From Glutamicibacter sp002979865 (GTDB lineage: Bacteria > Actinomycetota > Actinomycetes > Actinomycetales > Micrococcaceae): DNA of 64,000 bases. Shown here piece after piece: positions 9,058-15,295 of this stretch (the stretch's first letter is position 1; each line of letters begins with the position of its first letter). The stretch lies in contig NZ_CP188297.1 of assembly GCF_050030965.1 (NCBI RefSeq), forward strand, positions 372,001-436,000. The letters run 5' to 3'. The position numbers and the translations under genes were made by a program. The notes under the pieces were generated by a model. It did not search any database. It had not been told where the DNA came from and saw only the letters and a list, made by a program, of their open reading frames with translations.

Positions 9058-9061
9058 GTAC

Positions 9062-10591
9062 TTAGCTACGCACTTTCAAGGTTGGCATGCCCAAGCTCGT
9101 GCGGCCGATGGAACCGTTCGCAGCTGGGGAAGGTACCCCGCAGCTTTCGGCTTGGGCACGGTCCCAGGCATCCCCGGCACGCGAACGGCGCAGGGAGTAC
9201 TGGTCAGCGGTGGGATCAGAAATCAGGTGGAATGATGCCACTTCGGTAATAGGCAGGGTGACCAGATCGCCTGGGCGCGGGGCTTGGGCTCCGTCAGGCA
9301 CAGAGAAGTGCACCAGGCGCTGGTCCTGCGAGCGTCCGGACAGGCGGCGAGTTTCCCCGGGCTTGCGTCCGGACTGCTCGGTGGCCATCACTTCTACGGT
9401 ACGGCCCAGCTGCTTCGCATTCTCTTCCTTGGCAATGCGGTCCTGGAGCGCGGTCAGTCGCTCGTAGCGTTCCTGGACCACGGCCTTGGGCAGCTGGTCT
9501 TCAAGTTCGGCTGCCGGTGTTCCCGGCCGCTTGGAATACTGGAAGGTGAATGCCGAGGAGAATCGCGACGCTTCAACCACGTCGAGGGTGGCTTGGAAGT
9601 CCTCTTCGGTTTCGCCCGGGAAGCCAACGATGATGTCGGTGGTGATTGCCGCATGCGGGATGCGTTCGCGAACCTTTTCCAGGATGCCCAGGAATTTCTT
9701 GGACCGGTAGGAGCGGCGCATTTCCTTGAGCACCCTGTCCGAGCCGGACTGCAGCGGCATATGCAGCTGCGGCATCACGTTCGGGGTCTCGGCCATGGCA
9801 TCGATGACGTCATCGGTGAAGGCCGCTGGGTGCGGGCTGGTGAAGCGCACGCGTTCGAGTCCTTCTATTTCGCCGCAAGCGCGCAGCAACTTGCCGAAGG
9901 CCAAGCGGTCTCCGAATTCCACGCCGTAGGAATTCACGTTCTGGCCCAGCAGGGTCACTTCGATGGCCCCATCATCGACCAGGGCCTGGATTTCGGCGAG
10001 GATCTCGCCCGGGCGGCGATCGCGCTCCTTGCCGCGCAAGGATGGGACGATGCAGAAGGTGCAGGTATTGTTGCAACCCACGGAAATGGAGACCCAGCCT
10101 GCGTACACGGATTCGCGTCGAGTCGGCAAGGTGGATGGGAAGACATCCAGTGATTCCAGGATCTCCAGTTGCGCCTCCTGGTTGTGGCGCGAGCGGGCCA
10201 GCAGCGTAGGCAACGAACCGATATTGTGCGTGCCGAACACCACGTCTACCCATGGGGCTTTCTTGACGATCGTGTCCCGGTCCTTCTGGGCAAGGCACCC
10301 GCCGACGGCAATTTGCATATTGGGGCGTTCGGCCTTCAGGTTCTTCAGCAGGCCCAGATGCCCGTAGAGCTTGTTGTCTGCGTTTTCACGCACTGCGCAG
10401 GTATTGAAGACGACGACGTCGGCTGCTTCTTCGGCCAGCTCTTCGGATTTGCGGCTTAGGCCCGCATCTTCCAGGAGACCGGAGAGCCGCTCGGAATCGT
10501 GCACGTTCATTTGGCAGCCGAAGGTACGTACTTCATAGGTACGGGGTAGTTCTCCACTGCCGATGTTGCTCAAGGTATGTTGCTCAGTCAC
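9062..10591 (-). CDS. miaB: tRNA-2-methylthio-N6-dimethylallyladenosine synthase MiaB
   Basis: Radical SAM methylthiotransferase that converts i6A37 (made by MiaA) to ms2i6A37. The N-terminal UPF0004 domain binds an auxiliary 4Fe-4S cluster through Cys26 (TFGCQMN), Cys65 (FNTCAVRENA) and Cys99 (VGGCLAQ). The radical SAM cluster is held by Cys173, Cys177 and Cys180 (GCNNTCTFC), and a TRAM-like RNA-binding domain follows residue 390. At 509 residues it is longer than E. coli MiaB (474) by a low-complexity C-terminal tail after the TRAM domain. It is the first gene of the miaB-miaA-dapF unit. Confidence 0.96.
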   Translation of the reverse strand: MTEQHTLSNIGSGELPRTYEVRTFGCQMNVHDSERLSGLLEDAGLSRKSEELAEEAADVVVFNTCAVRENADNKLYGHLGLLKNLKAERPNMQIAVGGCLAQKDRDTIVKKAPWVDVVFGTHNIGSLPTLLARSRHNQEAQLEILESLDVFPSTLPTRRESVYAGWVSISVGCNNTCTFCIVPSLRGKERDRRPGEILAEIQALVDDGAIEVTLLGQNVNSYGVEFGDRLAFGKLLRACGEIEGLERVRFTSPHPAAFTDDVIDAMAETPNVMPQLHMPLQSGSDRVLKEMRRSYRSKKFLGILEKVRERIPHAAITTDIIVGFPGETEEDFQATLDVVEASRFSSAFTFQYSKRPGTPAAELEDQLPKAVVQERYERLTALQDRIAKEENAKQLGRTVEVMATEQSGRKPGETRRLSGRSQDQRLVHFSVPDGAQAPRPGDLVTLPITEVASFHLISDPTADQYSLRRSRAGDAWDRAQAESCGVPSPAANGSIGRTSLGMPTLKVRS

Positions 10592-10750
10592 TCTTCAAGA
10601 TTACCGAAGATTGGGTACTGCTGAAATACAGGTGACCCTGGGACGCGCTCCGGCGTGCTGTTCGCAGCGCGTGCCCGCTAATCGCCGGATTCACCGCTTC
10701 CCTCGGAAGGGTTAGGATTGAATTAGACTATCAACTAGCCAATTCGGCCT

Positions 10751-11074
10751 ATGAGAGAGATTTCCGTGGAAAACCATTCACCCCGCCCACAACCGGAACC
10801 CGAGAAATCCCGCCCATTGCGCTTGTCACGCGGCATGAAGGTCTTCCATATCTGGATGGCCGGAATATCCGCACTTTTCCTTTTCGCCATCCCGATCGCC
10901 ATCGGCCTCCTCCCGCCGATGGACCACGAGACCGATGACCTGCTGTTCAATATCGGTGTTGGCTCGGTGCTTGCCGGGATCGCCGCCTTGATCCTGTGGG
11001 CATACCAGGGCATTGACGATTGGCTTGGACGCCGCAGCAAAGCACCTGCCCAGGATCCGAAGCGCAATCAGTAG
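10751..11074 (+). CDS. Small two-helix membrane protein, unknown function
   Basis: The 107-residue protein has a Pro/Glu/Arg-rich cytoplasmic N-terminus (residues 1-30), two predicted membrane helices (about 31-52 and 67-85) and a basic C-tail. I do not recognise a named family. It is the only plus-strand gene between miaB and recX, and its end overlaps the recX end by 7 bases. The 159-base gap upstream holds a TAGACTAT stretch that could be a -10 element close to the ATG, so the transcript may be nearly leaderless. That is only a suggestion. Confidence 0.6.
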   Translation: MREISVENHSPRPQPEPEKSRPLRLSRGMKVFHIWMAGISALFLFAIPIAIGLLPPMDHETDDLLFNIGVGSVLAGIAALILWAYQGIDDWLGRRSKAPAQDPKRNQ

Positions 11075-11955
11075 CGGCTACCGAAGCGCTCTTCCCATTC
11101 TTCGCGCGCGACCTTGAAGGCCAAGCCGCCGTTGTAGCCTTTACGCCCCAGCATCCCTACTAGTCGGCGTAATGCCCTATCCCGATCTGCGCCCATGGAT
11201 TCCGGGCGCAGTTTCGCGCGAACCAGTTCACGGGCCCGCTGCTCCTCGGCCTCATCATCAATCTGCTCAAGCGCTTCAGCGGCCAGTTCATCGTCCACGC
11301 CCTTGGTGCGCAGCTCGCGCTTGATCGCCCCACGGGCCAAACCGCGCGAGCGCGCGCGGGCAACTACCCACGACTTCGCAAAGCGTTCATCATCAACGAG
11401 ATTGATCTCGGCATACCGGTCGATGACTTCATCAGCGATATCCTCAGGGCATTGGTTGTCAAGAAGCTTGTCCTTGAGCTGTTTCGCGGTCTTGTCGCTG
11501 GCTGTGAGCTGGCGCAGCAAAATGCCACGCGCCTTTTCCCGCCACTGGTCATCGCTGAGCTCTTCGGGCTCCCCGGCTTCGCGCGCCGCTTTTCTCGCTT
11601 CGCGTGCTTCGCGGCGTTCCTGCTTCGAGGGTTTGGCCGGTGCGGGCGCGGCAACAATCTGTTCCATCGCCGCACGCAGCTCTTCAACACTGCCCGGTTT
11701 CCTGGATTCCTCCGGGAAGCTGGCAATGGTGCGGGAGGTGCTGCCCGCTGGCATGGCTGGGGTTGCGGCGCGCCGGGCGGCGCGTTCCCGCCTAGCTGAT
11801 TCCTCAGCCGCTTGTGCTTCCACTTCTTCCGGGCTGGGTTTTGCCCAGTCCGGCATGTCCTCGGGATCCCCCTGGAACTCTTTGGAAACGGACGTAGCGT
11901 CCGACCCGGAATTCTTTCCGGGTCGGACGCTACGTCGCTGGAAGCCTGGGGCCAC
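11068..11955 (-). CDS. recX: RecA regulatory protein RecX
   Basis: RecX binds RecA filaments and limits recombinase activity. The C-terminal 170 residues carry the three-helix RecX repeats (ARGILLRQLTASDKTAKQLKDKLLDN, YAEINLVDDERFAKSWVVARA, LARGAIKRELRTKGVDDELAAEAL). The first 120 residues are a charged, Ala/Glu-rich extension. A GTG at 11955 overlaps the recA stop by one base, but the first 20 codons then run through a perfect 21-bp hairpin (11891-11936). An alternative ATG at about 11855 (protein starting MPDWAKPSPEE), preceded by GAGGA, lies just past the hairpin and may be the real start. The long frame is given here; the N-terminus is uncertain. Confidence 0.88.
   Translation of the reverse strand: MAPGFQRRSVRPGKNSGSDATSVSKEFQGDPEDMPDWAKPSPEEVEAQAAEESARRERAARRAATPAMPAGSTSRTIASFPEESRKPGSVEELRAAMEQIVAAPAPAKPSKQERREAREARKAAREAGEPEELSDDQWREKARGILLRQLTASDKTAKQLKDKLLDNQCPEDIADEVIDRYAEINLVDDERFAKSWVVARARSRGLARGAIKRELRTKGVDDELAAEALEQIDDEAEEQRARELVRAKLRPESMGADRDRALRRLVGMLGRKGYNGGLAFKVAREEWEERFGSRY
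11891..11936 (-). terminator. recA-recX intergenic hairpin (terminator or attenuator)
   Basis: Perfect 21-bp inverted repeat (11891-11911 and 11916-11936) closing a 4-base loop, 18 bases past the recA stop on the transcribed strand. It lacks a clear U run. In E. coli a hairpin terminator between recA and recX limits RecX to read-through levels; this stem is well placed for the same job. It overlaps the start of the longest recX frame. Confidence 0.75.
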
Positions 11956-13007
11956 TACTTATCGCCCTCGACGACTCGCAGTTCGGTCTCGTCTTCTTCA
12001 ACTTCTTCCTGTGGCAGAACGCCGAGCTTCTGCAAGATCTGGCGCTCGAGTTCGTCGGCCAGATCCGGGTTGTCGCGCAGGAAGCGGCGGGCGTTTTCCT
12101 TGCCCTGGCCCAGCTGGTCCCCGTCGTAGGTGAACCAGGCACCGGACTTCTTGACCAGGTTATGCTCGACACCCATATCGATGAGCGAACCTTCGCGGGA
12201 GATGCCGTGGCCGTACAGGATGTCGAATTCAGCCTGCTTGAAAGGAGGAGCCATCTTGTTCTTGACGACCTTGCAGCGGGTGCGGTTGCCGACCGCATTG
12301 GTTCCCTCTTTCAGGGTCTCAATGCGGCGGATGTCGATGCGGACCGAAGCGTAGAACTTCAGCGCCTTGCCGCCAGTGGTGGTTTCCGGGCTGCCGAAGA
12401 AGACGCCAATCTTTTCACGCAGCTGGTTGATGAAGATTGCGGTAGTCTTCGAGGCCGAGAGGCGGCCGGTGATCTTGCGCAGAGCTTGGGACATCAAGCG
12501 GGCCTGCAGGCCGACATGGCTGTCACCCATTTCGCCTTCGATTTCGGCACGTGGAACCAGTGCTGCCACGGAGTCGATGACGATGATATCCAGCGCGCCG
12601 GAGCCCACGAGCATATCCATGATTTCCAGAGCCTGCTCGCCGGTATCCGGCTGGGAGACCAGCAGTGCGTCGGTGTCGACGCCCAGCTTCTTGGCGTATT
12701 CCGGATCAAGCGCGTGCTCAGCATCGATGAATGCCGCAACGCCGCCGGCTTTCTGCGCGCTGGCGACTGCATGCAGGGCAACCGTGGTTTTACCCGAGGA
12801 CTCAGGGCCGTAGATTTCAACCACGCGGCCGCGTGGCAGGCCGCCAATGCCAAGGGCGACATCCAAGGCAACCGAACCGGTAGGAATTACTTCAATGGGT
12901 GCACGGGTTTCATCGCCCAGGCGCATGACCGAGCCCTTGCCGTAGGCCTTGTCGATTTGGCCCAGGACAGCCTCTAGCGCCTTTTCCCGATCATTTTTTG
13001 CTGCCAT
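11955..13007 (-). CDS. recA: Recombinase RecA
   Basis: Forms ATP-dependent filaments on single-stranded DNA, performs strand exchange and triggers LexA cleavage. Walker A GPESSGKT is at residues 67-74, Walker B is in IIVIDSVAALVPRAEIEG, the L2 region is FINQLREKIGVFFGSPETTTGGKALKFYASVRIDIRR split over two motifs, and the acidic C-tail (EEVEEDETELRVVEGDK) is typical. No intein is present; length 350. A perfect LexA box at 13181-13194 lies 174 bases upstream. recX follows directly. Confidence 0.98.
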   Translation of the reverse strand: MAAKNDREKALEAVLGQIDKAYGKGSVMRLGDETRAPIEVIPTGSVALDVALGIGGLPRGRVVEIYGPESSGKTTVALHAVASAQKAGGVAAFIDAEHALDPEYAKKLGVDTDALLVSQPDTGEQALEIMDMLVGSGALDIIVIDSVAALVPRAEIEGEMGDSHVGLQARLMSQALRKITGRLSASKTTAIFINQLREKIGVFFGSPETTTGGKALKFYASVRIDIRRIETLKEGTNAVGNRTRCKVVKNKMAPPFKQAEFDILYGHGISREGSLIDMGVEHNLVKKSGAWFTYDGDQLGQGKENARRFLRDNPDLADELERQILQKLGVLPQEEVEEDETELRVVEGDK

Positions 13008-13180
13008 GGTTCACCTTTGCTCTTGCAAGCCTGCTACGTACTTGCTCATGAATTTTGTCCTGCAATAGACAGTATGCTTGCCCACCGACACTTTGGACTC
13101 CGATAGCCCTCAAGTGTGGACAGTCTCAGTGCTTAAGTTCTTGGTGCAGTTTCCTGCGTTGCTTCTAGGATAACCCTATC

Positions 13181-13194
13181 CGAACAGGTGTTCG
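13181..13194. promoter_or_regulatory. LexA operator (SOS box) upstream of recA
   Basis: CGAACAGGTGTTCG matches the actinobacterial consensus CGAACRNRTGTTYG at all 14 positions. It lies between the DUF3046 gene (ends 13249) and recA (starts 13007), both on the minus strand. recA therefore has its own SOS promoter with a long leader of up to about 170 bases. Confidence 0.9.
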
Positions 13195-13248
13195 AAATTC
13201 AACACGGCATGTTCGAAGATCCAGTGCCGGGACTTTCGAACGGAGTCG

Positions 13249-13473
13249 CTACGATTCCTTCGGCTCGATATCCACGCCAAGCCAGCGTTCGGCCGGAATG
13301 TCTTGCGCCTTGCACAGGGCTTCCCAAATCTGCTTGGGCTTGATGCCCTTGTCCAGCGCCTGCGCGGCGGTAAGGCTGCCAAGTTCGGTAAGGGCCATGG
13401 AATCGGCCAGCACGTGGGAGTACCGCGCGCCGAACTCGTTTTCCATGTTGCGCCAGAAATCGCTGATTTTCAC
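13249..13473 (-). CDS. DUF3046 family protein
   Basis: 74-residue soluble protein MKISDFWRNMENEFG..., with the conserved RYSHVLADSMALTELG and AQALDKGIKPKQIWEALC stretches of DUF3046, an actinobacterial family of unknown function commonly found just upstream of recA. It is helix-rich and has no membrane segment. The LexA box downstream (13181) separates it from recA, so it is probably not SOS-controlled by that box. Function unknown. Confidence 0.85.
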   Translation of the reverse strand: MKISDFWRNMENEFGARYSHVLADSMALTELGSLTAAQALDKGIKPKQIWEALCKAQDIPAERWLGVDIEPKES

Positions 13474-13495
13474 CTAATTATTCTCCCACGCATAG

Positions 13496-13530
13496 GCAAG
13501 GAGCCCACGCATTTCGCGCAGGCTCCTTGC
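13496..13530 (-). terminator. Terminator between clgR and the DUF3046 gene
   Basis: Perfect 10-bp inverted repeat (13496-13505 and 13521-13530, GCAAGGAGCC and complement) with a 15-base loop, 55 bases past the clgR stop. It ends the ftsK-to-clgR group. Confidence 0.6.
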
Positions 13531-13584
13531 ACGGCTGCCGGCAGTCTCGATTACTGAGTAGCGGTAGCCCTAAAAAATTTGGTT

Positions 13585-13905
13585 CTAGACCGAGGCCAAT
13601 GGCTTGTTGCCGCTCTTGGCCGCAAACTCGTTGGCCATATCCGTAGGGACGGTATCCGGGATAGCAATGCCCTCTGCCAGGGCAACGCGCTCGGATACTT
13701 CACGGAGCATCAGGGACAATGGGATTTCCAGCGCCACGCAGATCGAGGAGAGCAGCTCCGAAGAGGCTTCCTTCTGGCCACGCTCAACCTCGGACAGGTA
13801 GCCAAGGGAAACACGTGCGCTATGCGAAACCTCGCGAAGGGTACGTCCCTGGCGCTGACGGACGTCGCGCAGAACATCGCCGATTTCATGACGGAGTACT
13901 ACCAT
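13585..13905 (-). CDS. clgR: XRE-family transcriptional regulator ClgR
   Basis: ClgR activates clp protease genes and stress genes in actinobacteria. The helix-turn-helix is at residues 4-60: IGDVLRDVRQRQGRTLREVSHSARVSLGYLSEVERGQKEASSELL, split by the usual turn, followed by a short C-terminal tail. I choose the ATG at 13905, which has GGAGGAG eight bases upstream and yields 106 residues, matching other ClgR proteins. The open frame extends upstream to 14025 and would add 40 residues, probably not translated. It lies downstream of cinA in the same orientation as pgsA-cinA. ClgR is normally itself a Clp substrate; the tail here ends in SGNKPLASV. Confidence 0.88.
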   Translation of the reverse strand: MVVLRHEIGDVLRDVRQRQGRTLREVSHSARVSLGYLSEVERGQKEASSELLSSICVALEIPLSLMLREVSERVALAEGIAIPDTVPTDMANEFAAKSGNKPLASV

Positions 13906-14194
13906 TTTGTGCTCCTCCTTCTCGGGCTGGACCATATGGGCTTCTCCCATATCGCGCCAACGGACGACACCATTGACAGTTACGGGTTGCTTGACCATGA
14001 ATTTAGCCTCTGCTCCTAGGTCCATCTCGAAGATCTAATCAAATACGGGGGCCATTCTTGCGGCCCTGCAATTCGTACAACGACAGGTCATACGATTTTG
14101 TTCCCGTACATTCACCCTAATCACTTAAATGCGACCTACGCCATATATGCCGTGATTTTTGCGTAACATCTCGGGAAGAAGAGTATTTCGCGTC
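13906..14194. promoter_or_regulatory. clgR upstream region
   Basis: 289 bases between cinA and the chosen clgR start. It should hold the clgR promoter. An AT-rich stretch (about 14135-14165) is the only likely promoter-like segment. No convincing palindrome or gene was found, apart from the in-frame upstream extension of clgR. Confidence 0.4.
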
Positions 14195-14677
14195 TTACTG
14201 TGAAGAAGCTTTATCCAAGATGGCAGCGAACTGGTGGAGTGCCGCCAGGGTGCTCTGCTCGCGGATCTGTGCCCGGTCTCCCACGAAGTGGTGGACTTCG
14301 GATCCCGAGTCAGCGCCCATGGCCCACCCAATATACACGGTTCCCACCGCCTTGCCATCGTGCGGGTCCGGTCCAGCGACCCCGGTTGCAGAAATCGCCG
14401 CGTCTGCACCGCAGGCACGCTGCGCCCCTACGGCCATCTGCCGGGCAACCTCGGGATCCACCGATCCGTTGGAGGCAAGCAGCATCTCGTCGACGCCCAG
14501 CAGCGATGACTTCACCGCCGAGGAATAGCTGACAACTCCCCCGCGCAGCACCGCCGAGGCGCCGGGCACCTCGGCCAGGCGCGCGGCAATCATGCCAGCG
14601 GTCAGCGATTCGGCCGTAGCCAGCTGCACATCGCCTTCAATGGCCTTGGCGATCACCTCGGGTGCCTGGGGCTTCAT
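14195..14677 (-). CDS. pncC: Nicotinamide-nucleotide amidohydrolase (CinA C-terminal domain protein, PncC)
   Basis: Hydrolyses NMN to nicotinate mononucleotide and ammonia, recycling the pyridine ring. The 160-residue protein is the stand-alone CinA C-terminal domain: ATAESLTAGMIAARLAEVPGASAVLRGGVVSYS and ATGVAGPDPHDGKAVGTVYIG are the family signatures; the N-terminal MoCF domain of full-length CinA is absent. It follows pgsA by 10 bases in an ftsK-pgsA-cinA order that is widespread in Gram-positive bacteria. The old competence name does not imply competence here. Confidence 0.92.
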   Translation of the reverse strand: MKPQAPEVIAKAIEGDVQLATAESLTAGMIAARLAEVPGASAVLRGGVVSYSSAVKSSLLGVDEMLLASNGSVDPEVARQMAVGAQRACGADAAISATGVAGPDPHDGKAVGTVYIGWAMGADSGSEVHHFVGDRAQIREQSTLAALHQFAAILDKASSQ

Positions 14678-14687
14678 GGTGCCGGCC

Positions 14688-15290
14688 CTACTTCTGCTTC
14701 TTGGCCGCGGCTGCCAGCTGGCCGGCCTTGACCAGGTATTCCAGTCCGGTGACCACAGTGACGGCCAGGGTCAACAGCATCAGGTACCACGCCACGGTGC
14801 CCAGCCAGTCAATGGTGTGGGTGTAGGGCAACAGGTACAGGCCGATCACGATGGCCTGCAACACGGTCTTGATCTTGCCGCCCATATTCGCGGCAATCAC
14901 GCCGTAGCGGATGACCACCACGCGCAGCAAGGTGATGCCCCATTCGCGCACCAGGATCACGATCGTGACCCACCAAGGCAGCTCGGCCAGGATCGAGAAG
15001 CAAACCAGCGCCGAACCGGTGAGCAGCTTGTCGGCGATCGGGTCCGCGATCTTGCCGAAGTTGGTTACCAGCCCGCGGCTGCGCGCCAGGTCCCCGTCGA
15101 GCTTGTCGGTGTACATGGCCACCACGAAAAGTCCCAGCGCGACCCAGCGCCACAGGCCTTGCTCGTGGTTATCGGCCATCAGGGCCCAGACGAAGAAAGG
15201 CACCATGATGATGCGGATGGTAGTGAGCACGTTGGCGATATTCAGCGTCGGTACCGGTGGCTGGGCACTGCGGCCAGCTTGCTCGCTCAT
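14688..15290 (-). CDS. pgsA: CDP-diacylglycerol-glycerol-3-phosphate 3-phosphatidyltransferase
   Basis: Makes phosphatidylglycerol phosphate, the committed step to phosphatidylglycerol and cardiolipin, in the membrane. The CDP-alcohol phosphotransferase motif D-G-x2-A-R-x8-G-x3-D-x3-D is intact at residues 65-87 (LDGDLARSRGL, GKIADPIADK). Several hydrophobic helices flank it, and the C-terminus is Lys-rich. It starts 5 bases downstream of the ftsK stop, so it is coupled to ftsK. Actinobacteria often carry a second, related phosphatidyltransferase (PgsA2/PIS), but the context favours PgsA. Confidence 0.93.
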   Translation of the reverse strand: MSEQAGRSAQPPVPTLNIANVLTTIRIIMVPFFVWALMADNHEQGLWRWVALGLFVVAMYTDKLDGDLARSRGLVTNFGKIADPIADKLLTGSALVCFSILAELPWWVTIVILVREWGITLLRVVVIRYGVIAANMGGKIKTVLQAIVIGLYLLPYTHTIDWLGTVAWYLMLLTLAVTVVTGLEYLVKAGQLAAAAKKQK

Positions 15291-15295
15291 GGGTT

